Shown here in pieces: positions 1 to 5,438 of a stretch of DNA of 5,438 nucleotides (positions are counted from its first letter, which is position 1; the number at the start of each line of letters is the position of its first letter). The notes beneath the pieces were generated by a model, which saw nothing but the letters and a program-made list of their open reading frames with translations, did no database searches and was not told the origin of the DNA. The stretch is from Methylococcales bacterium. Its GTDB lineage: Bacteria > Pseudomonadota > Gammaproteobacteria > Methylococcales > Methylomonadaceae. The DNA is taken from NCBI GenBank assembly GCA_023146575.1, contig JAGLBU010000071.1:1-5438 (forward strand), read 5' to 3'. A program made the translations under genes and the position numbers.

Positions 1-935
1 TTTTCTTGGTATTCGTTTATTTTATTTTGTAACGTTGTTGTTTTTTGTTCTTGTTGCGTTTCTAATATTTTTCTTTGCTCTGTTAAAGCGGTGATTTTTT
101 CTTTTAGCGTATCAAGTTCTTTTGGGTTTTGACTATTGAGTCGGGCGTTATCTTTAAGCGCTTGAATGGTGTTTTTATAATTATCCCATAAAGCTACCGC
201 CTGTTCTTTAGGTTCAATGCTATCATTTTGTATTGATTTTGGAAAAATCGTTGCAGATGCTGTTAGCTCCTGATATAGAATGTCTATTTGTGGGTGTTGC
301 TTAAGAATGACACTAAATAATTCTGTTTCCAAACTTTGCAGACAGTTTGATTTTAACTCAGGGGTTATGGCTGTTTTATCAAAGTTAAAGGCAAAAGACT
401 GTTGGCATAGGCTAATGAATTCATTAGGGTTAGCAAGGCATTGTTCAAAATTTACCAAAATACATTTACCTTTATGCTGATGGTAAAAGGTCAATAATTC
501 CGTATGATAGTGAATCCAGCTATTGATGATGATTTCTAGGGCGGTATCTTGGCTATCAGGATGCAAGATAGCTTGAGAAATACCCAACTGAGGCGGGCTA
601 TAAATAAGTGCAAATCGATGTTGTGGTTCGAGTTCATGCCAAAAATCAAGCAACCAAACGGCTTTAGAATCTGACCAATACCACTGTTTTTTATCTAAAT
701 TTGCATAAATTAATTCACTTGCCATATTTTGCCAAACTTTCCCAGGTGAGAGCGCTTTTTCGGTCAATAAGCCTGACATATCTTGTTCATAGGCATCAAA
801 GACTTGGGTATGCCATTGTTGGTACGTTTGGTGATTGTCACTCTCCCCCCCTAGGGCTAATCCAGCCTGATCTAATAATCGGGTAATTGTGTTTATGGAA
901 GTGTAAGGGCTACTGCAAACAGTCAATATTTTCAT
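1..935 (-). CDS. Sulfotransferase-like protein with C-terminal coiled coil (3' end outside window)
   Basis: The frame is open from an ATG at 935 to the left edge, giving 311 codons with no stop, so the C-terminus is missing. Residues 1 to about 180 follow the outline of bacterial sulfotransferase-family proteins. There is an N-terminal strand-loop-helix (ILTVCSSPYTSINTITRLL, residues 3-21), a central WYWSDSKAVWLLDFW segment (85-99) where the family usually has W-K-D-P-R, a strand-turn LIYSPP (110-115) where it usually has YRHP, and a late NFEQCLANP (162-170) resembling the usual YEDL-x-x-P. The residues that would bind PAPS are changed: no Arg/Lys-Ser-Gly-Thr loop, and Ser113 where Arg is expected. 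Transfer activity is therefore doubtful. From about residue 258 the chain becomes a Gln/Lys/Glu-rich heptad-like coiled coil reaching the window edge. In surface-polysaccharide loci such proteins can continue into a glycosyltransferase domain, but that part is not visible. It lies 22 bp after the upstream gene and is probably co-transcribed. No Shine-Dalgarno is visible before the ATG. The fold assignment is moderate; the function is unknown. Confidence 0.7.
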   Translation of the reverse strand, partial: MKILTVCSSPYTSINTITRLLDQAGLALGGESDNHQTYQQWHTQVFDAYEQDMSGLLTEKALSPGKVWQNMASELIYANLDKKQWYWSDSKAVWLLDFWHELEPQHRFALIYSPPQLGISQAILHPDSQDTALEIIINSWIHYHTELLTFYHQHKGKCILVNFEQCLANPNEFISLCQQSFAFNFDKTAITPELKSNCLQSLETELFSVILKQHPQIDILYQELTASATIFPKSIQNDSIEPKEQAVALWDNYKNTIQALKDNARLNSQNPKELDTLKEKITALTEQRKILETQQEQKTTTLQNKINEYQE

Positions 936-957
936 GGTTTTTAAGGAGTGGGTGAGC

Positions 958-1683
958 TTATTTTGCGGTAAAAGTAATCATTTCAAGAAATAAAGCTAAT
1001 GGCCGATTGTGAGCGGTATCTTCATCAGCTGTGCCTGTTTTTGCAAAGACAAACTTTAAGATCCAATTGGGATGATCTTCGTTAATAATGATTTCAGCTT
1101 GCAAGGTAACGGTTGCAGGAAATTCAGTATTTAAAAAAGTAATGGGCTGATCGTTTAGCGTTAATCTCATTTTTTCTAAATCACAAAAATGATTGCCGAC
1201 TTTAAGTGTTAGTTGATAGGTTCCTGCCACTAATGCGGGTATTATTAGTGTACTTTCAAGATCAGGACCTGCCCAACAACCTGTTGATTCAATGCCATAC
1301 CAATTTTCGCCTTCTATTGGTAAGCTTAAATCAATGTTGAGCTGTGTCAATGCTGAGTGGCGATTTTGTGAATAACGCTCATGAATAACCGCTTTAGAGT
1401 TAAAATTATTATTGCGAATAGAGACTAACACTTTATCACTGGATTTTAGCTCCAGTACTTGAAAGTTCGTATGGCGGCTTAAGTCAAATGAAAAGCCACA
1501 GAATAAGTGCCCATAAATTTCTTTTACATCCGCACGTTCAACGGTAGCGTGAGTAAAGCCTTGATAAACCCCGTCAAGATAGAGGTCAATTGTATCTTTT
1601 TCAGGGGCTGGGGTGTTAATAAACCACCCTTGTATAGCCTGATGATTCATTAAGTCGATGTTTATTTTTAGATCGTTATCCAT
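958..1683 (-). CDS. Two-module beta-rich protein associated with surface glycan biosynthesis
   Basis: This is a complete 241-residue protein with no signal peptide and no membrane segment, so it is probably cytosolic. Two modules can be seen. Residues 5-100 carry the pattern I-x-G-W (17-20), a strand LYLDGVYQG (34-42), then ERADVKEIYG (49-58) and CGFSFDL (62-68). This is the 'G-W ... vdG ... A ... R-x-D-v ... GF-F-l' layout often appended to polysaccharide and LPS glycosyltransferases. Residues 115-240 contain NWYGIESTGCWAGP (127-140), then LVAGTYQLTLKV (151-162), LTLNDQPI (174-181) and a closing NRPLALFLEMITF (226-238). This resembles the 'W-x-x-E-x-G-x-W' beta-sandwich also seen on such enzymes. 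Here both modules occur without any catalytic domain. The gene is the first of a minus-strand pair with the sulfotransferase-like gene, which suggests a binding or scaffolding role in the same surface-glycan system. The family match is by pattern from memory and the role is inferred. No clear ribosome binding site precedes the ATG; a TATAAT box lies 18 bp upstream. Confidence 0.7.
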   Translation of the reverse strand: MDNDLKINIDLMNHQAIQGWFINTPAPEKDTIDLYLDGVYQGFTHATVERADVKEIYGHLFCGFSFDLSRHTNFQVLELKSSDKVLVSIRNNNFNSKAVIHERYSQNRHSALTQLNIDLSLPIEGENWYGIESTGCWAGPDLESTLIIPALVAGTYQLTLKVGNHFCDLEKMRLTLNDQPITFLNTEFPATVTLQAEIIINEDHPNWILKFVFAKTGTADEDTAHNRPLALFLEMITFTAK

Positions 1684-1700
1684 GATGTTGAGCCAAGACC

Positions 1701-1706
1701 ATTATA
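1701..1706 (-). promoter_or_regulatory. Candidate -10 box for the leftward gene pair
   Basis: Read on the minus strand this is an exact TATAAT hexamer, 18 bp ahead of the ATG at 1683. No good -35 box is present at 15-19 bp; the best candidates are T-rich (around 1722-1729). If used, transcription would start near 1694 and leave only about 10 nt of leader. That agrees with the lack of a Shine-Dalgarno. In this AT-rich DNA a chance match is possible. Confidence 0.3.
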
Positions 1707-1732
1707 TGAAAGAAAAGTATTTAAAAAACCGA

Positions 1733-1763
1733 CGTGACAGCACGGTGTTTTCGTCTGTAAAAG
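1733..1763 (+). promoter_or_regulatory. Candidate promoter with small dyad for the potassium-channel gene
   Basis: GTGACA (1734-1739, five of six consensus -35 bases) is followed after 18 bp by TAAAAG (1758-1763, four of six -10 bases). Transcription would start near 1770, leaving about 48 nt before the ATG at 1818. The -35 box sits inside a short dyad, CGTG-ACAG-CACG (1733-1744), which could be an operator half or may be chance. The 134-bp gap 1684-1817 is the only non-coding stretch able to hold promoters for both divergent blocks. Confidence 0.2.
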
Positions 1764-1817
1764 ACTTATTAGCCTATCATATTGTACTCCTTGTATCTTC
1801 TCTCTTGCCGTCTAATT

Positions 1818-3398
1818 ATGAAACGAATTCTAATTTATAGTGCCTATGCGTTAAAAAATTCACCGAATTATACGAAGAGTAAAGGTTTTTGTTATGATTT
1901 ACTTAAGAACCCACGCAGTCGAATTAAATCGTATTTTGATTTATTTATGATTTGTTTGGTTATGCTGAGTGTTTTTTTATTGGTTTACGAAGTCCATGAA
2001 GAATTGGGGCAATTGGGGGAAATTTTTGAACAATTTGTGGTCACAATTTTCATCATTGAATATTTAATACGTGGTTGGTTATGCAGTGATAGTCATAAAA
2101 TAATTATTGCGTATCATGAAAAATCAAACTACCTGAATACGCCTTTTCGCTTGCGAGAAATTCTGCTCCAGATTGTACTTAAAAAATTCGAGTATATTTT
2201 TTCATTAGTCGCTATTATTGACTTACTAGCGATTTTACCCAGCTATCGACCGTTACGATTTTTACGCGTATTACTTATTTTTCGACTTTTCAAGCTTTTT
2301 CGATACTCCAATAGTATTAAGTTGTTTGTCGATGTCTTGAACAGTAAACGCTTTGAACTCATTACCTTATTAATTTTCATGGGCTTCTTGGTCTTTATTG
2401 CCAGTATTGGCTTGTATTTGTTTGAAAATGAAAAAAGCGGCGGTCAAGTTCAATATTTACACGATGCTTTTTATTGGGCAATTGTCACCATTTCAACCGT
2501 AGGTTATGGGGATATTACCCCACAAACGATTGGTGGGCGGTTTGTTGCCATTGCCTTGATTATTAGTGGTTTGGGGGCGTTAGCTTTTTTTACCTCCATT
2601 ATTGTTGCTGCCTTTAATGACAAAATGCACACACTGCGTGAAAATAGAAACTATGCTGAATTGGATCGATATGATGAATTTGTGATTATTTGTGGTTTTG
2701 GGCGTGTAGGGCAAGAAATTGCCAAACAATTAAAACAAGATGAAACCGATTTTATTGTGATTGATCGCAATCCTGTGAATATTAAACAAGCTAATTATCA
2801 TAATGTTTTGGCGATAAAGGATGATGCCAGTAAAAATGAGGTGTTACTTAACGCAGGGATTCACCGAGGGGCGATTGCTATTTTATGTACCACGGGCAAT
2901 GATGTTTCTAATGTTTATATTACTTTAAGCAGCCGTTATTTAAACGCAGATATTCGAATTATTTCACGGGCAAATGACAGTAAAAACATTAAAAAACTTA
3001 AACAAGCAGGGGCTAACTATGTGATACAACCTTTTGAAACGGCAGGTTTATTAGCGGCTGAATACTTGGGGCAACCTGTGGCATTTGAAGTGGTATTGGA
3101 TATTCTACAAGGACATAAATATATTCAAATGGATACGTTATTAGTTTATGAAAATTCTTTTTTAGAAGGATTGAGTCTTGAGACAATCGCCTTTGAGCGC
3201 CGTAAATTAAGGTTGGTGGGGGTGATTAGTTTGCACGATGGTGAGCGTATTCCGCATAATCGCTATGAAATAAAACACCAGCATTTTTTCTTCAATCCTA
3301 AAAAAGATTTTATGTGTAAGAAAAACGATATTTTAGTGGTACTAGGGCGTAATTTAAGTATTGAACATTTTCGAGATCAAATAGAAAAAAGTTGTTAA
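1818..3398 (+). CDS. Voltage-sensor-type six-helix potassium channel with C-terminal RCK domain
   Basis: This is a 526-residue inner-membrane K+ channel of the Kch/BK-like class. S1 is about 39-58, S2 67-89, S3 124-143, S4 144-163, S5 179-202, the pore helix and filter 213-235, and S6 239-266. The filter is TVGYGD (227-232), the K+ signature. S4 carries basic residues every third position: R144, R147, R150, R156, K159 and R162, with Leu at 153. S2 has E71, F78, E81 and R85 with Shaker-like spacing, and S3 has D135, so the charge-transfer centre appears complete. After S6 comes an RCK: RCK_N about 286-415 with a canonical G293-x-G-x-x-G298 and acidic D316 after the second strand, then an RCK_C/TrkA-C region about 420-526. 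The two acids of the MthK calcium site appear replaced (R384, N386). The ATG at 1818 was chosen; TTG at 1782 is also in frame and a TAG at 1770-1772 closes the frame, so the N-terminus is uncertain by up to 12 residues. Neither start has a visible ribosome binding site. Four channels should assemble with the RCKs in a cytosolic ring. The symbol kch is not given because this protein is longer than E. coli Kch (about 417 residues). Confidence 0.93.
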   Translation: MKRILIYSAYALKNSPNYTKSKGFCYDLLKNPRSRIKSYFDLFMICLVMLSVFLLVYEVHEELGQLGEIFEQFVVTIFIIEYLIRGWLCSDSHKIIIAYHEKSNYLNTPFRLREILLQIVLKKFEYIFSLVAIIDLLAILPSYRPLRFLRVLLIFRLFKLFRYSNSIKLFVDVLNSKRFELITLLIFMGFLVFIASIGLYLFENEKSGGQVQYLHDAFYWAIVTISTVGYGDITPQTIGGRFVAIALIISGLGALAFFTSIIVAAFNDKMHTLRENRNYAELDRYDEFVIICGFGRVGQEIAKQLKQDETDFIVIDRNPVNIKQANYHNVLAIKDDASKNEVLLNAGIHRGAIAILCTTGNDVSNVYITLSSRYLNADIRIISRANDSKNIKKLKQAGANYVIQPFETAGLLAAEYLGQPVAFEVVLDILQGHKYIQMDTLLVYENSFLEGLSLETIAFERRKLRLVGVISLHDGERIPHNRYEIKHQHFFFNPKKDFMCKKNDILVVLGRNLSIEHFRDQIEKSC

Positions 3399-3400
3399 AA

Positions 3401-3408
3401 AAGGTGAG
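3401..3408 (+). promoter_or_regulatory. Ribosome binding site of the solo RCK gene
   Basis: AAGGTGAG lies 6 nt before the ATG at 3415, in the 16-bp gap after the channel stop codon. It is one of only two convincing Shine-Dalgarno sequences in the window and fixes the start of the downstream gene. Confidence 0.7.
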
Positions 3409-3414
3409 TTTAAA

Positions 3415-4107
3415 ATGAAAAAAATTGCTATCTTTGGCTATAATCGACTTTCTTTAGAAGCTATTACCCACTTGGATTTATCACAATATAAAATTTTAAT
3501 GGTGGAGATGAATCAAAAACCTTTAAAATTGGTCTCAGAAGAAAATGTTGAATGGTTAAATATTGATTTTCGGAATGATGATGAATTACAGGCTATTGGA
3601 ATTGGGCGTGATATAAGTGTTATTTTTTGTTTTTTTTCAGACGATGCGGATAATGTTTTTTTAACCCTGTCTGCTAGAGCTTTGGATAAAAATCTGCATA
3701 TTATTTCAATTGTTGAAAACCAAGGTGCGGCAGAAAAGTTATTGGCCGCAGGGGCGAATAAAATTATTGACCCCTATGAAATTTGTGGGCGTAAAATTCA
3801 TGGTTTGATCAAAAAACCTGATATGACTAATATTTTGGATCACACGGTTTTTGGCTACCATGACCTGAATATGGCAGAGGTTGAAATTCCTGAAAACTGT
3901 TCGTTAATCGGGCGTTTTATCAGTAAGTTAGCGCTGGATGACTATGCTAATTTAATTTTAATGGGCTTGGTCAATAAGGATCAAAATAGAGAGTTGTATT
4001 TTTCATTGGAAGAGAAACAACATAAAATTGAAGCTGGAGATATTTTGGTGGTAATGGGACCTACGCAGGATATTCAACTATTTAAAAAAGGGGTGGGAAA
4101 TGTTTAA
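3415..4107 (+). CDS. Free-standing RCK/TrkA-type regulatory subunit
   Basis: This 230-residue soluble protein has no membrane segment. Residues 1-133 are an RCK_N (TrkA-N) Rossmann-like domain and about 148-228 an RCK_C (TrkA-C) domain ending in AGDILVVMGP (207-216). It aligns closely with the RCK of the channel just upstream: DNVFLTLSARAL (79-90) against SNVYITLSSRYL, and AAGANKIIDPYEICG (111-125) against QAGANYVIQPFETAG. The nucleotide-binding loop is degenerate: G8-Y-N10-R-L-S13 replaces G-x-G-x-x-G, although the acid after the second strand is kept (E31). It may bind nucleotide poorly or bind another ligand. With a clear ribosome binding site and 16-bp spacing it should be translated from the channel mRNA, so the likely role is a gating-ring partner of that channel. 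The alternative is a TrkA-like regulator of a Trk/Ktr uptake system encoded elsewhere. Full TrkA of many Gram-negatives has two tandem copies of this unit (about 458 residues); this is a single copy. Confidence 0.9.
   Translation: MKKIAIFGYNRLSLEAITHLDLSQYKILMVEMNQKPLKLVSEENVEWLNIDFRNDDELQAIGIGRDISVIFCFFSDDADNVFLTLSARALDKNLHIISIVENQGAAEKLLAAGANKIIDPYEICGRKIHGLIKKPDMTNILDHTVFGYHDLNMAEVEIPENCSLIGRFISKLALDDYANLILMGLVNKDQNRELYFSLEEKQHKIEAGDILVVMGPTQDIQLFKKGVGNV
4090..4097 (+). promoter_or_regulatory. Ribosome binding site of dsbB inside the RCK gene
   Basis: A G-rich stretch, GGGGTGGG, ends 2 nt before the dsbB ATG at 4100 and lies within the last codons of the solo RCK gene. The most likely pairing uses its 5' half. 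Its position supports translational coupling, because ribosomes ending at 4107 stop on top of the dsbB start. Confidence 0.5.
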
Positions 4108-4591
4108 ATTTAGCGCGCGGACATGGTTTTTCTTGGGGTTTATCGACTGTGTATTAATGTTGGCAACGGGGGCATTTTTTCAATTTGTGAAAGAACTTGA
4201 GCCGTGTCCATTGTGCATCTCACAGCGATTAGCGATTTTATTGGTGGGGTTAGTTTTTTTAATGGCTGCGCTTCACAACCCATTAACAAGAGGCATTAAA
4301 ATATACGCTGTTTTAGGGGCGATTGCGGCGCTTATTGGCAGTGCATTATCCATACGACACTTGTGGATACAAAATATGCCCGCAGAGGAAGTGCCTGAGT
4401 GTGGCCCAGGTTTAAGTTATATTTTTGAAAATCTGCCGTTAATTAATACCATCAAAGCCATGCTCAACGGGACGGGCGAATGTGCCGATGTTTTGTGGAC
4501 ATTTTTAGGCGTTAGTATACCGGGCTGGACATTAGTCGCCTTTATTTTTTTAGGTGCGATGAGTTTGTGTCAATATAGCAATAAAAATTAA
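4100..4591 (+). CDS. dsbB: Disulfide bond formation protein B (quinone-linked oxidase of DsbA)
   Basis: This is a 163-residue, four-helix inner-membrane protein. DsbB reoxidises DsbA and passes the electrons to the quinone pool. Helices lie at about 8-30, 44-60, 67-87 and 140-158. The first periplasmic pair is C36-P-L-C39 in EPCPLCISQR, and the second pair is C101 and C128 in the large loop between helices 3 and 4. R43 falls four residues after the second cysteine, like the quinone-contacting R48 of E. coli. All catalytic residues are therefore present and the length is normal for the family. The start codon overlaps the end of the solo RCK gene by 8 bp, with a G-rich ribosome binding site just upstream, so it belongs to the channel operon. 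No dsbA lies in the window. The link to potassium transport is probably only transcriptional. Confidence 0.95.
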   Translation: MFKFSARTWFFLGFIDCVLMLATGAFFQFVKELEPCPLCISQRLAILLVGLVFLMAALHNPLTRGIKIYAVLGAIAALIGSALSIRHLWIQNMPAEEVPECGPGLSYIFENLPLINTIKAMLNGTGECADVLWTFLGVSIPGWTLVAFIFLGAMSLCQYSNKN

Positions 4592-4630
4592 AACCTCATC
4601 CTTTTATTAACCGATTATAAACGAGTAAAA

Positions 4631-5438
4631 ATGAAAATTCTTATTGTGGGCAGTGGCGGACGTGAACATGCGTTGGCATGGAAAGTACAACAATCAACGC
4701 AAGTTGAACGTGTTTTTGTTGCCCCTGGTAATGCTGGAACAGCGCTGGAAACAGGCGTTGAAAATATCACGATTGCCGCAGATGCGATTGATGATTTAGT
4801 GACATTTGCGATTGAAAACACCATTGATTTAACGATTATAGGCCCTGAAGTCCCCTTAGTTTTAGGGATTGTTGATCGTTTTCAAGCCATGGGCTTAGCC
4901 TGTTTTGGCCCCAGTGCAAAAGCGGCGCAACTCGAAGGTTCTAAAACGTTTTGTAAAGATTTTATGATTCGTCATAATATTCCAACCGCCGCCTATGAAA
5001 CCTTTACCGACATTGAAAAGGCCATTGAATATATAAAACAGCAAACTGTCCCTATTGTGGTCAAAGCGGATGGTTTGGCGGCAGGAAAAGGTGTGATTGT
5101 TGCTGAAACAGAACCGCAAGCGATTGATGCGGTTAACGATATGCTGGCGGGCAATAGCTTTGGTGAAGCAGGACACCGTGTTGTGATTGAAGAATTTTTA
5201 GAGGGCGAAGAAGCCAGTTTTATTGTGATGGCAGATGGAAAAAATGCGCTGGCAATGGCGAGTTCTCAGGATCATAAGGCACGTGATAATGGTGATAAAG
5301 GCCCGAATACAGGTGGAATGGGCGCGTATTCACCTGCACCCATTGTCAGTGATGCGATTCATCAAAAAGTCATGAATGATGTTATTAAGCCAACGCTAAA
5401 GGGCATGGCAGATGAAGGCTGTGACTATACGGGTTTTT
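4631..5438 (+). CDS. purD: Phosphoribosylamine-glycine ligase (GAR synthetase), 3' end outside window
   Basis: This is a cytosolic enzyme of purine biosynthesis that joins glycine to 5-phosphoribosylamine using ATP. The first 269 of about 425-430 residues are present; the frame is open to the right edge. The N-terminal domain starts with MKILIVGSGGREHALAW, has APGNAGT at 31-37 and GPEVPL at 71-76. The ATP-grasp part follows: VVKADGLAAGKGV (143-155), VIEEFLEGEEAS (185-196) and DHKARDNGDKGPNTGGMGAY (214-233), all PurD hallmarks. The ATG at 4631 is set by the conserved N-terminus; only a weak GAG (4623-4625) serves as ribosome binding site. It begins 39 bp after dsbB with no hairpin terminator between them, so it may be read through from the upstream operon. 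No purH lies upstream; the downstream gene is not visible. Confidence 0.97.
   Translation, partial: MKILIVGSGGREHALAWKVQQSTQVERVFVAPGNAGTALETGVENITIAADAIDDLVTFAIENTIDLTIIGPEVPLVLGIVDRFQAMGLACFGPSAKAAQLEGSKTFCKDFMIRHNIPTAAYETFTDIEKAIEYIKQQTVPIVVKADGLAAGKGVIVAETEPQAIDAVNDMLAGNSFGEAGHRVVIEEFLEGEEASFIVMADGKNALAMASSQDHKARDNGDKGPNTGGMGAYSPAPIVSDAIHQKVMNDVIKPTLKGMADEGCDYTGF

Noticed and set aside
280..886. Plus-strand frames of 66 and 61 codons opposite the sulfotransferase-like gene
   Set aside because: They are antisense to a longer open frame with family-like pattern and have no ribosome binding sites.
1769..1793. AAGGAG followed 6 nt later by ATG on the minus strand in the divergent gap
   Set aside because: The frame is only ATG-ATA-GGC-TAA. 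It looks like a start signal, but three codons give no supportable product; chance is the simpler reading.
1658..1840. Plus-strand 60-codon frame across the divergent gap
   Set aside because: It overlaps the starts of both flanking genes, has no ribosome binding site, and its peptide shows no recognisable domain.
2625..2627. Internal ATG (Met270) between S6 and RCK that could make a free RCK as in MthK
   Set aside because: No Shine-Dalgarno precedes it, and a dedicated solo RCK gene follows; it cannot be supported from sequence alone.
3623..3637. T6-G-T8 tract inside the solo RCK gene as a phase-variation site
   Set aside because: Similar T runs occur elsewhere in this AT-rich DNA (for example T7 near 2585), the frame is intact, and the tract is short for slippage switching.
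4592..4630. TATAAA at 4616-4621 as a purD promoter
   Set aside because: No -35 box is found at suitable spacing and the box ends only 9 bp before the ATG, so it was not called.
4615..5176. Minus-strand frames of 69 and 93 codons opposite purD
   Set aside because: They lie antisense to a clear PurD reading frame with all its motifs, so they are shadows.

Overview
The window looks like an AT-rich proteobacterial chromosome segment. The DsbB and PurD proteins, the compact gene spacing and the Sec/Dsb-type periplasm point to a Gram-negative bacterium, most likely a gammaproteobacterium. A free-living or symbiotic methanotroph or sulfur oxidiser would fit the surface-polysaccharide genes, but the sequence does not resolve the lineage. 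Nearly every base is coding. The only sizeable gap is 1684-1817, between two divergent gene blocks.

Left block (minus strand, 1-1683). A 241-residue protein is transcribed first. It is built of two small beta-rich modules of the kind attached to polysaccharide and LPS glycosyltransferases. After 22 bp it is followed by a sulfotransferase-fold protein that runs off the left edge into a long coiled coil. Both look like the end of a cell-surface glycan or LPS modification locus. The sulfotransferase-like domain keeps the family outline but lacks the arginines expected to hold PAPS.

Right block (plus strand, 1818-5438). Four genes lie head to tail. The first is a six-helix potassium channel with an intact-looking voltage sensor, a TVGYGD selectivity filter and a C-terminal RCK domain. 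The second is a free-standing RCK (TrkA-N/TrkA-C) protein 16 bp downstream, whose nucleotide-binding glycines are mostly gone. The third is dsbB, overlapping the second by 8 bp, and the fourth is the first 269 codons of purD.

The most interesting unit is the channel plus its solo RCK partner. One RCK with a canonical nucleotide motif is tethered to a voltage-sensing pore, and a second, degenerate RCK is made separately from the same probable transcript. This resembles a eukaryotic BK channel gating ring (RCK1 plus RCK2 per subunit) split into two polypeptides. That is an inference from domain content and gene order. The dsbB and purD genes are probably passengers in the same transcription unit.
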